Shown piece by piece: positions 44,546 through 53,583 of a DNA stretch of 64,000 bases. The notes under the pieces are model-generated. The model had not been told where the DNA came from, made no database searches, and was given only the letters and a program-made list of their open reading frames with translations. Source of the DNA: Deinococcus psychrotolerans (GTDB lineage: Bacteria > Deinococcota > Deinococci > Deinococcales > Deinococcaceae); the NCBI RefSeq assembly GCF_003860465.1, contig NZ_CP034186.1, positions 1 to 64,000 on the forward strand. The letters run 5' to 3'. The stretch's first letter is position 1. Every line of letters begins with the position of its first letter. The translations under genes and the position numbers were made by a program.

Positions 44546-44609
44546 CGAATTTGCGTAGCTGAGGTTAAGCGGCTGTAGCTTGGCGTTCGAAGTCGGTTGG
44601 TGTCAAGTA
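44535..44609 (+). repeat. 75-bp inverted repeat, left arm
   Basis: Matches 45468-45542 in reverse complement with two mismatches. It contains GAATTTGCGTAGC, then TGAGGTTAAGCGGCTGTAGC and the complement of the last IS3 orfB codons. Confidence 0.8.
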
Positions 44610-44666
44610 TGAGGATGACCCAGTTTGGCGTAGATGGAGATAAGCCTCGACAATAGGAGCCCCATC

Positions 44667-45500
44667 ATGACGAACCGCAGAACCCATACCGCTGACTTCA
44701 AGCGAGACGCCGTACAGCTTGCCCGAACAAACGACAACGTCTCCAGTACCGTCCGCGACCTGAGCGTCAGTGTTTCGCCCATCCGTGAATGGATAAGCGC
44801 TGAGTAAGAGAGTGGCCATGCCGCATTCCCCGGTCATGGTCAGCAGGAGGTTTGCAGGCTCCGCAAGGAAGTTGAAGTCCTACGCCAGGAACGTGAAATC
44901 CTGAAAAAAGCGACGGCCTGTCTTGGCTAGGACGGTACCTGTATGGTGCCTGCCCGCTGTCAGGTGCTCAAGGTTTTTGTAAGCGGCTACCACAGTTAGC
45001 GAAGAAGGCCCGTCTCCAATCAGCAGCACGTCCACGATGTCTACCACCACCGCAAGACACGCTACGGTGCCCCACGCATTCATGTGTGGCTGAAAGCCGA
45101 AGGCTTGTCGGTCTCTAAGAAGAGGATTGCGTGTCTGATGCATACTGGTGGGCTAAGAGTTAAAGGAAAGCACCACTCGGTACGCACGACCAACCGCAAC
45201 CACATAGATGCAGTCTACTCAAGCCTGCTCGGTCACCAGTTCAGTTTACCGTTTAGCAGCCTAATCAAGTCTGGGCCGCCGATTTGACATACATTCCTAT
45301 GAAGGAAGGCTGGCTCTACTTGGCCGTCACCCTTTATCTGTTTTCCCGGACAGTGGTCGGGTACGAGGTGGATGCCCAGACGCCTGCCATCTTGCCACTG
45401 GCAGCACTGCACATGGCCATTTTGCGCCGTGATTCACCGCCCGCCGGGCTTGCTCTCGTCGTTGGGCTACTTGACACCCACCGACTTTGAACGCCAAGCT
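44667..45500 (+). pseudogene. IS3-family orfA/orfB remnant
   Basis: orfA: MTNRRTHTADFKRDAVQLAR, then an in-frame TAA after WISAE, then VCRLRKEVEVLRQEREILKK followed by ATA. Next comes the short palindromic repeat (44920-44956) in place of the orfA/orfB junction. orfB resumes as QVLKVFVSGYHS-stop, KTRYGAPRIHVWLKAEGLSV, KEGWLYLAVTLYLFSRTVVG and YEVDAQ. A block of the integrase core is missing before the last codons SSLGYLTPTDFERQATAA. Confidence 0.7.
44920..44956 (+). repeat. Short palindromic repeat, divergent copy in IS3 remnant
   Basis: Reads GTCTTGGCTAGGACGG to TGGTGCCTGCCCGC, about 80% like the copies at 18951 and 48919. It sits where the IS3 orfA/orfB junction should be. Confidence 0.6.
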
Positions 45501-45542
45501 ACAGCCGCTTAACCTCAGCTACGCAAATTCGGGCCAAGTCCA
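45468..45542 (-). repeat. 75-bp inverted repeat, right arm
   Basis: Reverse complement of 44535-44609 with two mismatches. It includes the natural 3' end of the IS3 orfB and its outer flank. Confidence 0.8.
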
Positions 45543-45559
45543 TTCAGGAACTGATCCTA

Positions 45560-45838
45560 ACGAAAGGGGATGGACGCCACTTGAAACTCCTGACGATTAT
45601 CGTCAGGTTGAATGTGCTAATCCTCGACGCCTGGGGGCTGAGTGTGCCAACGGCGGAGAGCCGACTGATTCTGCTGGAACTCCTAGATTAGCGCTATGAG
45701 CGTGCATCCACCATCATTACTAGTCAGTTTCCAACCTCAGCCTAGCACGCCAATTTGGGTGATCCTACGCTCGCCGACGCCATTCTGAACCGAGTACTGC
45801 ATCATGCCTACGGAATCGAACTGAAGGGATAAAGTCTG
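45560..45838 (+). pseudogene. IstB-like (IS21 helper ATPase) fragment
   Basis: Reads VLILDAWGLSVPTAESRLIL, LELLD-stop, RYERASTIITSQFPTSA-stop and HANLGDPTLADAILNRVLHH followed by AYGIELKG. This is the C-terminal part of IstB (Walker B region, sensor TSQ, GDPTLADAILxRLLHNA). Two in-frame stops, with the N-terminal half missing. Confidence 0.7.
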
Positions 45839-45843
45839 CGAAA

Positions 45844-45873
45844 AAAGGTTGCCTGCATCAGCGGGCAACCTTT
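45844..45873. terminator. Hairpin terminator
   Basis: AAAGGTTGCC ... GGCAACCTTT with a 10-base loop. The outer stem is A/T, so it could act on both strands. Confidence 0.55.
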
Positions 45874-46196
45874 CATGAGGGTTCCAGCTCGTTCGCCGAA
45901 TGGCTGGCTACCAGATAACTCCAGCGGCGGGTGCCGGATTATCCAGCATACGCAAAAGTCGAACTAAGCATAGCAGATTACTGTTTCGGGATTCTGCAAA
46001 TAGCACTCCATCCCTATCGTCGTGAACGGACGCCCTTAAGGACGTCACTCCTTCACTCCTACCTCGCCGTACTTTTCCCGTCTCTTGCGTTTTGGATAAG
46101 GCAGCACCTACCAAGCCTGCCTGCTCCGCTCAGTTTATCTAGAGATAAACATTGGCGTGCTTAAGTGAGCCGAACCATTGCGGAGTCAGGCCCAAG
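45874..46196. other. No recognisable gene
   Basis: A 77-codon open frame on the plus strand (from 45931) has no motif or ribosome site. The composition is less GC-rich than that of neighbouring genes. Confidence 0.35.
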
Positions 46197-46559
46197 CTAG
46201 AGCGGGAGAAGCGAAGCGGCGGCACGCGGCACCCGCTGCATCCAGCTTCTCAAGTCGGCCAGCGCTTCGTCACTCAGGTCGCTGGTGGCTGTACCGTCTT
46301 TGTGAACGATCCAGCCCCAATAGTTGACGGATTCCGGCAGTCCCTGAAAGCTGTACGGGCCCGGAGCCACCTGTCCCGAGAGCCTCACGGTGACTTGGTT
46401 TGGGTAAAACCTCTGTTTGAAGCGTTTCTCAAGCCGTTCTTCCCGGTTGTGATCCACGCCGGAAACGCCGAAAAACATGAAAAAGCCGTTGAAGTCAGGC
46501 CAATTTCTTGGGGCCTTTTGACGTTTCACTGATACGTCGAGTAGCTTGATTGGTTCCAT
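46197..46559 (-). CDS. Hypothetical protein
   Basis: Protein of 120 residues, not recognised. The start MEPIKLLDVSVKRQ has AAGGAAC at a normal distance. It is rich in aromatic residues (NGFFMFFGVSGVDHN, ESVNYWGWIVHKDG), basic in the middle, with a helical acidic end (LSDEALADLRSWMQR). No signal peptide or membrane helix. It looks like a small globular protein; function unknown. Confidence 0.55.
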   Translation of the reverse strand: MEPIKLLDVSVKRQKAPRNWPDFNGFFMFFGVSGVDHNREERLEKRFKQRFYPNQVTVRLSGQVAPGPYSFQGLPESVNYWGWIVHKDGTATSDLSDEALADLRSWMQRVPRAAASLLPL

Positions 46560-46928
46560 ACTTGTTCCTTTTCAGTGGGCACACCCACAGTCCTTTCCCA
46601 CGGCGTCCAACTGTATTTTAAGTGTGGCGTCGGCGTAGCCCAATCACGCGTGCAGCATGAAGGGGATTCAGCAGGTTGCCGCGAGTGTATTGCCGAAGGC
46701 GGACGCTGTCTAGGCCCAATGTCCGTGCGGTGTTCTGCAACAGCCCTTGACCACTCGACTGAGTTTCGCTAAGGCAAGGAGCAAACTGTGAACGGGGCTT
46801 GAGCAGCACGTCTGGTCGAGTACGGATTGTAGCATAGGACACTTTGACGGAAATCAACTGTCTGTCTCATGGCTTCCCCCACATACTGATACCCTGATGG
46901 TTAGATCTGTCTCGCAGGTTCAACTTCA
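46560..46928. other. Region upstream of the HD-GYP gene
   Basis: A 79-codon minus-strand open frame (46618-46857) ends LLNPLHAARVIGLRRRHT. It has no good start signal and I do not recognise it. The stretch probably contains the promoter of the plus-strand gene at 46929. Confidence 0.3.
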
Positions 46929-48869
46929 ATGACACGCGGGGAGCGTGCCGCGAACCAGCCACAGTCGCCCGCCGCTTTCCGGTTTCGGTGGTGGCCGACC
47001 ATCGTCTTCTGGGCCTCCATGCATTTGCTGCTGGGTTTCTGGCTTTTTGGGAGATCTGAGAAGCCCGTCTGGTCGCCCGTTTCGAGCAGTCTATTCCTGC
47101 TCCTGGCCGCCGTCCTTATTTTCTTTATCTCTTGGATGCTGGGAGCGTTCCGGCTTCCACGCCAGATCGTGCTGCCCATTATCGTTTTGACCAGCGGTAT
47201 CGTCCTGACTTCCATTCAGGAAGGGTTCTTTCCGCAGACGGCGACTTCCAATCCTGTGTGGCGCACGGCTCTACAGGTTGTGCTTGTCGCTGGGTTCGTA
47301 TGGATTATGGTCTTCAACGTCCAAGCGATGCTGCTCCGCTTTAAAAGCCAGCACCGTCTAGCAAATCAGGACAACCTGACAGGTCTGTTCAACCGCACAG
47401 GGATGCAGCGGGCTTTGCACCACCTCACGCCGCAGCAAAAGGCGGTGCTGATCATGATGGATTTGAACGACCTCAAATCCATCAACGACCTCAGCGGCCA
47501 CGACGCGGGTGATCAGCATATTCAGGCGGTTGCACAGGCCATCACGGAAGCGCTCCCAAAAGACGCCGCCGCCAGCCGCTGGGGAGGCGATGAATTTTTG
47601 GTCATTTTGCTGGATTCCAGCGTGGCGCAGGCCGATCACTTCGCCCAGACAGTCATCAAGCATTCACCCAAAGTCCGCCTGACTTTGCCCGCCCTGGCGT
47701 TTGGGGCCGCGCTGGTTCACTCGTATGATGATCTTCAGCGGGCCATTGCCGTCGCGGATCAGCGGATGTACGAGAACAAGGAAAACGTCAAACATACACA
47801 TCTGGACACCACCCTTCAGCACGTGCCAAGTGCGGAAGAGTTTATGCGGCTGATCGAGGGTCTCAACTCCACCCAAGAGCTGCTGCGGCGCGGCCTAGAG
47901 AACTTGCGGCTGATTCTCGGCTTTGACGCCAGCTCATATTACGAACTGCTCGGCACCTCGCTTCAGTCCGTTTACATTTCGAGTACGCACGAGCAGCAAG
48001 AAGCGCCGCTGCATAGCCTCAAGCGCGACGTTTCCAGCGGCCTGCTGGGTCAGGCGATGGTCACCAACAGCACCATCGGCACGGCCGACTACCCCTCGGA
48101 GGCCAGGGCGATGCCGGAATGGGTCGCGATGGGGCTCCGCAGCCTGCTGGCCACACCAGTGCGCGACGCCGGGTCGGTTGTGGGCGTGCTGGTGCTGATG
48201 AGTTACCACAACTGGCGGCCCATCACGCCGCACGCTCGCCGCCTGCTCGAAGCGGTGGCGCTCAGACTCGGCTACATCTTGGAACACGAGCGCGTCCTCA
48301 AACAAGTCGAGCTCACCGTCGAAGGCGGGCTGATGGCTCTGGGAGCTGCGCTGGAAGCGCGTGACGTGGAATCGTTCGGTCACACCCAGCGGGTGGTGGC
48401 TTACGCCGAACACTTGGGCGCGGCCCTCGGGTTGCCCCGGGCGGCCCTGATCGAACTCAAGCAGGGCGCGTACTTGCACGATATCGGCAAACTGATGGTG
48501 CCGGACGCGCTGCTACGTAAACCGGCCCGCTTGACGCCCGAAGAATTCAAAACGATGCAGCAGCATGCTGAGCAGGGCTTCGCGCTGGCCTCCAGAATTC
48601 CTAATCTGTCGCAGGGGGCTCTGGACATCATTTTGTATCACCACGAGAATTGGGACGGTGGAGGCTATCCTTCCGGCCGGGTGGGCTCGCAGATTCCGCT
48701 GCTGGCCCGCATCTTCACCGTCTGCGACGTTTACGAAGCCCTGATCAGCGTACGGCCCTACAAACCGGCCTGGCCCGTGGACGTGGCCCTGAGCGAGATT
48801 GAAGCGCAGGCGGGCAAGAAGTTTGATCCGCAGGTCGTCGCTGCCTTTCTCAAGCTGATGCGTTCGTAG
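46929..48869 (+). CDS. Membrane GGDEF-GAF-HD-GYP c-di-GMP turnover protein
   Basis: Protein of 646 residues. N-terminal helices (TIVFWASMHLLLGFWLF, SLFLLLAAVLIFFISWML, IVLPIIVLTSGIVLT, ALQVVLVAGFVWIMVFNVQ). A GGDEF domain with intact RWGGDEF lies at ~ residues 160-285, a GAF domain at ~310-455, and HD-GYP at ~460-646 with HTQRVVAYAEHLG, YLHDIGKLMVPDALL and HHENWDGGGYPSG. Both synthesis and hydrolysis of c-di-GMP are possible. It is the only clearly intact dual-type gene among five c-di-GMP genes in the window. Its TAG stop is part of the end of the MITE-like element. Confidence 0.88.
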   Translation: MTRGERAANQPQSPAAFRFRWWPTIVFWASMHLLLGFWLFGRSEKPVWSPVSSSLFLLLAAVLIFFISWMLGAFRLPRQIVLPIIVLTSGIVLTSIQEGFFPQTATSNPVWRTALQVVLVAGFVWIMVFNVQAMLLRFKSQHRLANQDNLTGLFNRTGMQRALHHLTPQQKAVLIMMDLNDLKSINDLSGHDAGDQHIQAVAQAITEALPKDAAASRWGGDEFLVILLDSSVAQADHFAQTVIKHSPKVRLTLPALAFGAALVHSYDDLQRAIAVADQRMYENKENVKHTHLDTTLQHVPSAEEFMRLIEGLNSTQELLRRGLENLRLILGFDASSYYELLGTSLQSVYISSTHEQQEAPLHSLKRDVSSGLLGQAMVTNSTIGTADYPSEARAMPEWVAMGLRSLLATPVRDAGSVVGVLVLMSYHNWRPITPHARRLLEAVALRLGYILEHERVLKQVELTVEGGLMALGAALEARDVESFGHTQRVVAYAEHLGAALGLPRAALIELKQGAYLHDIGKLMVPDALLRKPARLTPEEFKTMQQHAEQGFALASRIPNLSQGALDIILYHHENWDGGGYPSGRVGSQIPLLARIFTVCDVYEALISVRPYKPAWPVDVALSEIEAQAGKKFDPQVVAAFLKLMRS

Positions 48870-48918
48870 AGCATTTGTCCGTTCCATTGTTGTGGAAAAG
48901 CACCCCACCAATTCCACT

Positions 48919-48954
48919 GTCTTGGGCAGAACGGCACCCGTATGGGGCCTGCCC
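48919..48954 (+). repeat. Short palindromic repeat in MITE, first tandem copy
   Basis: GTCTTGGGCAGAACGG to GGGGCCTGCCC. Nearly the same as the IS630-embedded copies (one change, CATAT to CGTAT, in the loop). Confidence 0.75.
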
Positions 48955-48957
48955 ACT

Positions 48958-48993
48958 GTCTTGGGCAAAGCGGCACCTCTCGGGCCTGCCCGC
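48958..48993 (+). repeat. Short palindromic repeat in MITE, second tandem copy
   Basis: GTCTTGGGCAAAGCGG to GGGCCTGCCCGC. A diverged copy with a shortened loop, only 3 bases after the first. Confidence 0.7.
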
Positions 48994-49125
48994 TCCCATC
49001 TGCTCTAGCACGTATTTCGCTCCCCCTGCTGCGCAGCTTGATAAGTCCGCTCGGTCATAAAAGTCTTGAAACTTTTACGACAAATGCTCTAGATACCGGC
49101 ACTGAAGTTCGTAAGCACCCGAAAC

Positions 49126-50428
49126 TCATCCCGACGCTTCGGCCAGCCGAATGGCCACGCGGTTGCGGCCTGCATTTTTGGCGGCGTAAAGCGCGGTGTC
49201 TGCGGCCCGCATCACGTCCTGCACCGACGTGGTGGAGTCCAGCCGGGCGACGGCAGCGCCCAAGCTGATGGTCAGCCTCAGTTCAGGGCGCACGGCAGAC
49301 CAGTCGTGGTTCTGGATGGTTCGGCGCAAGTCTTCGCCAATGTCCAACGTTGCGGGGCGGCTGGTATCGGTCATGACCAGCACGAATTCCTCACCGCCGT
49401 AACGGGCCAGCAGGTCTCCACGTCGCAACTGGCTCCGCAGCAGCCCAGCCACCTGGCGCAGCACCTCATCACCGACCAGAGCGGTGCAGGGCACTCAGGG
49501 CGTCTTCTGGCTGAGCCGAGGTTCCCAGCAGTTCAGCCAAGTGCAGCAGCGTTTCGGTCTGCCCACGCCTGTCTCCGGTCTTTTGCTGAAGTTCCAAGCT
49601 GCGTTCAAACAGCTGCCGCGCTTCGTCCTCGGCTCCCTGCCGCTGCCCCACCCGCCCCAGAGCCACGGCGATACCGGCGGTGGCAACCTGATTTCCGGTG
49701 CGCTCGAAAAAGATTCGGGCTTTCAGATACATGGCTCTGGCCTGCGCGAACTGCCCTAAGCCGAAGTGAGCGTCGCCCGCGTTCTGGCAGGCCATGGCGT
49801 CTAATTCGGGGTCGTCGTCCACCTGCACTTTCAGGCACGCCGCAGCGGCTTCCAGAGCGTCGCCGTAGCGCTCCATTTCGTTATAGGCCGCGCTGAGATT
49901 GCTCAGCGCAATGCGTTCGATAAGCGGCAGCCCCTCTTACCGGCTGAGGCCCAACGCCAGCAAATGGTGCTCCATCGCGTTGGGGTGATCTCCCATGGTG
50001 CTGTAAGCCGCCGCGATGTTACTCAACGCCGTGATCTCGCCCTGGGTGTCGCCCAGCGCCGCACTCAGGTGCCTGACCTGAATGAAGGTCGCCAGCGCCT
50101 CGACGGGGCGGCCCTGCTCATTTTGAGCGACGCCCAGCCACTTCAAGCTGTCGCGCCGTAACTCCTGATTGCCCAGTTCGCTGTAAAGATGCAGCGCCCG
50201 GCACAGCTCCGGTTCTGCCGCCCGGAATTCGCCTTGCTTGGCCAGTCCGAAGCCCAAGCAAAACGAGGCGCGGGCCAGCTCGGCGTCCGCCAGCGGCTGT
50301 GCCAGCACCAGACGGGACAGGCGCACGGACTCGTGTGGGTCGCTGGCGCGGCAGGCCCAAGCCGCACCCAACATCGCCCGGATCTGATCTGGGGAAAGGG
50401 GAGAGAGATCAAGGCTGGGAATCGGCAT
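49126..50428 (-). pseudogene. TPR-GGDEF diguanylate cyclase, nonsense codon plus deletion
   Basis: ATG at 50428 (MPIPSLDLSPLSPDQIRAML) opens a TPR region (LGFGLAKQGEFRAAEPELC, ALSNIAAAYSTMGDHPNAME). A TAA at 49937-49939 interrupts it in frame; the same frame goes on as EGLPLIERIALSNLSAAYNE and more TPR. After EDALSALH the start of the GGDEF domain is deleted. The rest (LVGDEVLRQVAGLL, ARYGGEEFVLVM, ALYAAKNAGRNRVA) is in another frame. It cannot make an active enzyme. Confidence 0.75.
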
Positions 50429-50585
50429 GAAATAGGATCCTTCGGGTTCAGACAGCGACGAACCTGCATCGGCGGGCTTTTTAATGAGGATAAGTTTGGG
50501 GTACCGAACGGATCTCAGAATACATTCTATCTGCTCCCTCTTAACGCGACCTCTCAGCCACTGGAAATACCGGCTGGTGAAAAAC

Positions 50586-50623
50586 CTTAACTTGACTAAA
50601 TCACTCGGATTAGTTAGGTTAAG
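50586..50623. promoter_or_regulatory. Candidate metal-regulator operator before the iron uptake operon
   Basis: Inverted repeat CTTAACTTGACTAA (50586-50599) and TTAGTTAGGTTAAG (50610-50623), 12 of 14 positions pairing, ending 3 bases before the first start codon. TTAGGTTAA-type half-sites are typical for DtxR/IdeR-family iron repressors. Confidence 0.5.
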
Positions 50624-50626
50624 CCC

Positions 50627-51574
50627 GTGAAACGACTTGCCTTGATGCTCGCCCTGACCCTGCTCCCCGCTGCGGCTGCCCAGACCCTGACTCTCAAGCA
50701 CGACGAGGGCACCACCTCCGTCAAGCAAAATCCGCAGCGCATTGTCGTCATGGACGAAGAAGCCCTCGGCTGGATGTTCGCGCTGGGTCTGGGCGAGCGC
50801 GTGGTGGGGCTGGCGAGCAGTTACCTTTCGCCCAGCGATATCAGCGGCGGCAAGCTCAAACCCAGTGTGCTGAAGAGCGGCTTTTACGGGCGCGGCAAGC
50901 TGAGCAATCCCAGCTTCGTCGGCAGTTGGACGGCCCCCAACTTGGAAACGATTCTGGCGCTGAAGCCCGACCTGATCGTGAGATTGACCTGGGACGGCAA
51001 CCAGAATTACGACAAGCTCAGCAAAATTGCTCCCACCGTCGGCTATGAAGAGGGCGGCGCGGGCTTCTGGCAAAAGGGGCTGCGCGACCTCGCCCGCGTA
51101 TTCGGCAAGCAGGTGCAGGCCGAGCAGATCATCAAGCAGGCGGCGGACGTGAACCGCGCTGACGCCCGCAAACTGCTCTCGGCAGGCGTGTTCAAGCAGT
51201 ACGACAAGGTGGTGGTGCTGGCACCGTTTAGCGGCGGCAACACCTGGGCCTACAGCCGGGTGCGCCTCATCGATGACTTGAGGGCGCTGGGCTTCAAGGA
51301 CGGCCTCAAGCTGGGCACGGCCACGCTGGGCATCGGAGCGCAGGTCAGTGACGAGGCGCTGTTGGGTATCGACAAAAAGACTTTGGTGGTGCTGTTTCCC
51401 CCCGGCGGCCAGTACAACGGCGCAGACGCTTTCCTCAAAACCCCGGTGGGCCAGCGCCTCAAAGACCAGAGCGTGCTGTACATCCCCGAAGCGTTCAGCC
51501 CCTACTCCGGCCCGCTGACTTCCATTCGCAACAGCCAAGAGGTCACGCGGCTGATTCTGGACAAATTGAAATGA
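50627..51574 (+). CDS. Iron-siderophore ABC transporter substrate-binding protein
   Basis: Protein of 315 residues with signal peptide [16 protein letters not shown]. FecB/BtuF-type fold: [34 protein letters not shown] and [18 protein letters not shown] start; the operator candidate is immediately upstream. It binds a ferric siderophore outside the membrane and hands it to the FecCD-type permeases encoded downstream. It shares ATGA with the next gene. Confidence 0.87.
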   Translation: MKRLALMLALTLLPAAAAQTLTLKHDEGTTSVKQNPQRIVVMDEEALGWMFALGLGERVVGLASSYLSPSDISGGKLKPSVLKSGFYGRGKLSNPSFVGSWTAPNLETILALKPDLIVRLTWDGNQNYDKLSKIAPTVGYEEGGAGFWQKGLRDLARVFGKQVQAEQIIKQAADVNRADARKLLSAGVFKQYDKVVVLAPFSGGNTWAYSRVRLIDDLRALGFKDGLKLGTATLGIGAQVSDEALLGIDKKTLVVLFPPGGQYNGADAFLKTPVGQRLKDQSVLYIPEAFSPYSGPLTSIRNSQEVTRLILDKLK

Positions 51575-52515
51575 CCGTGACCGAGCGCCCCCGCCTGGCC
51601 CTCTGCGCCGACGCCTCGCTGGCTGCTGGGGAAGACCCGATTGGCACTGCGCCCCACTGGCAGGAAGTCACGGTGCTCGAACTGGACGTGCCGGTGTGGG
51701 CCAAGCTGCGTGACGTGGCCAGTTGGACGACTGAGCAGAGTGGCGTCTTCGAGCGGCTGCGCGGCAAGGTGGAGGCGTCAGGCGCGGGCTTTGGCCTGCT
51801 GATGAGCGCCCCAACCAAGGCAGGGCGGCCGCTGCGGGTGCGGCACTATGTCCGGCAGAACGCAGGCTTCGTGCGCCGCGATTACGCCAGTGACCTGCCC
51901 CAGACCGAGTGGGCGCGGGGACTCACTGACACGCTGCTGGAACCGGAGAACCTGAAGGCATGGCAGGGTGTGGAAACTCCAAGCGCTGGCCCAGACTTTC
52001 ACGTCTGCACCCACGGCACGGTGGACGCGGCGTGTGGGCGCTACGGCGTGCCCGTTCATGCGGCGCTGCAAGCTGCTGGGCTGCGGGCCTGGCGCACCGG
52101 ACATTTCGGCGGCCACCGCTTCGCGGCGACGGCGGTAGATTTGCCCAGCGGCTACCTGTGGGCGCATCTGACTCCCGAACTGGCCGTGCGGGTGGCCCGC
52201 CGCGAAGTCCACCCCGCCGAAGTTGCCGGGCATCTGCGCGGCTTTGCCGGTCTGCCCCGGCTGGGCCAGCTGATCGACCGTGAACTGCTGATCCGTCATG
52301 GCTGGGACTGGCTGCGGGCGCAGCGTTGGGCTGAGGTGGATGGGGAGACGGTCACGCTGCATTTTGAATTGGACGGTGCGGTGGGCATTGCCCGCGCCGA
52401 GGTGCTCCCCGCTGCCCCGCTGAAGCTGCCCGGCTCCAGCCACAACGCCGATCTGAGCGAGATCCGGCAGTGTCAACTCGGTGAGGTCAGCGTAGAGTTG
52501 CAGGCCAGTCCTTGA
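51571..52515 (+). CDS. Sucrase/ferredoxin-like (Suc_Fer) family protein
   Basis: Protein of 314 residues. The thioredoxin-like ferredoxin part has [17 protein letters not shown] and [20 protein letters not shown], the family's Cys and His positions. Such domains bind a [2Fe-2S] cluster in related proteins. Coupled by ATGA to the siderophore-binding gene and by TTGA to the permease gene, so a role in reducing or releasing imported iron is plausible. That role is inference. No membrane segment. Confidence 0.8.
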   Translation: MTVTERPRLALCADASLAAGEDPIGTAPHWQEVTVLELDVPVWAKLRDVASWTTEQSGVFERLRGKVEASGAGFGLLMSAPTKAGRPLRVRHYVRQNAGFVRRDYASDLPQTEWARGLTDTLLEPENLKAWQGVETPSAGPDFHVCTHGTVDAACGRYGVPVHAALQAAGLRAWRTGHFGGHRFAATAVDLPSGYLWAHLTPELAVRVARREVHPAEVAGHLRGFAGLPRLGQLIDRELLIRHGWDWLRAQRWAEVDGETVTLHFELDGAVGIARAEVLPAAPLKLPGSSHNADLSEIRQCQLGEVSVELQASP

Positions 52516-53546
52516 CCACTGACCCCCTGAATACTGCCGCCGTCCAGACCCCACGTCCGCGCCTTTCCGGGCGTGTACTGGTGTTTGCTCTCGCGGCGCT
52601 GCTCCTGCTGCTGGCCCTGCTGGCATCTCTGGCGCTGGGGGCCAGCCAGATTTCTCTGGCTCAGGTGGCCCACCTGCTGCTTGCACCCGACGACACCACT
52701 GACAGCTTGGTGGTTCATGCGCTGCGGCTGCCGCGCACGCTGGTGGCGGGATTGGCGGGGGCGGGTCTGGCTGTATCAGGGCTGCTGCTTCAGGGCGTGA
52801 CCCGCAACCCGCTGGCCGATCCGGGCATCCTGGGCGTGGAGGCGGGCGGAGCGCTGGCCATTCTGGTGATGGTGGTCTTCTTTCCCACTGCGCCCGCCGC
52901 GCTGTTCGTGCCCGCCGCTTTCGTGGGCGGGGCGGCGGCAGCAGCGGCAGCTTACGGCGCAGCCAGAAGCGCGGGCCTGACCCCATTAAGACTGGCACTG
53001 GCCGGTGTGGCGGTGGCTTACCTGCTGAACGCGGCCACCCGCGCGGTGCAGATTCTGTTTGAAACCCGCGCTCAGGGCGCACTGTTCGCGCTGTCCGGCT
53101 CGGTGGCAGGGCGCACCTGGGAGCAACTCTGGCAGGTCGCGCCGTGGTTAGGGCTGGGGCTGCTTCTGGCGCTGCTGTTCTCAAGCCGCGTCAACATCCT
53201 GGCACTCGGCGAGGACGTGGCCAGCAGCCTGGGCACCCGCACCGCCCGCGACAGCGCCCTGATCACCGGACTGGGCGTGCTTCTGGCCGCCGGTTCGGTC
53301 AGCGTGGTGGGGCCGATTGGCTTCGTGGGCCTGATCGTGCCACACGCCGCCCGCGCCCTGATGGGAGCCGATCACCGCCTGAGTTTACCTCTGGCTGCCC
53401 TGCTGGGTGCAGCTCTTCTCATTCTGGCCGACATCGCCGCCCGCTTGATTGACCGCCCCGCCGAGACCCCGGTGGGCATTCTGGTGGCCGCTGCCGGAGC
53501 GCCGTTTTTCGTGCTGCTGGCGCGGCGCATCGGGCGCAGCAGATAG
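52512..53546 (+). CDS. FecCD-family iron ABC transporter permease
   Basis: Protein of 344 residues with about nine hydrophobic helices. LRLPRTLVAGLAGAGLAVSG, LLQGVTRNPLADPGILGVEA, LGEDVASSLG and GPIGFVGLIVPHAARALMG are FecCD hallmarks. TTG start overlapping the preceding TGA. It forms the membrane channel together with the second permease at 54507 and the shared ATPase. Confidence 0.88.
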   Translation: MTTDPLNTAAVQTPRPRLSGRVLVFALAALLLLLALLASLALGASQISLAQVAHLLLAPDDTTDSLVVHALRLPRTLVAGLAGAGLAVSGLLLQGVTRNPLADPGILGVEAGGALAILVMVVFFPTAPAALFVPAAFVGGAAAAAAAYGAARSAGLTPLRLALAGVAVAYLLNAATRAVQILFETRAQGALFALSGSVAGRTWEQLWQVAPWLGLGLLLALLFSSRVNILALGEDVASSLGTRTARDSALITGLGVLLAAGSVSVVGPIGFVGLIVPHAARALMGADHRLSLPLAALLGAALLILADIAARLIDRPAETPVGILVAAAGAPFFVLLARRIGRSR

Positions 53547-53583
53547 TGCCGTTCCATATGGCGTTTTTCCTTCGAGGTTCTCC

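Larger units (their letters stand above)
48867..49091. mobile_element. MITE-like element with perfect 13-bp ends
   Basis: 225 bp between TAGAGCATTTGTC (48867-48879) and its exact reverse complement (49079-49091). TA at both ends fits an IS630/Tc1-type target duplication. It has no coding capacity. It contains two tandem copies of the short palindromic repeat (48919-48954 and 48958-48993). A relative with the same end sequence lies at 61740. Confidence 0.7.

Noticed and set aside
45931..46164. 77-codon plus-strand open frame as a gene
   Set aside because: No start signal and no recognisable sequence.
46618..46857. 79-codon minus-strand open frame as a gene
   Set aside because: No ribosome site and no recognisable family; listed only as part of a non-coding stretch.
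51778..53184. 468-codon minus-strand open frame
   Set aside because: Antisense to Suc_Fer and FecCD genes; Pro/Arg/Ala-rich shadow.
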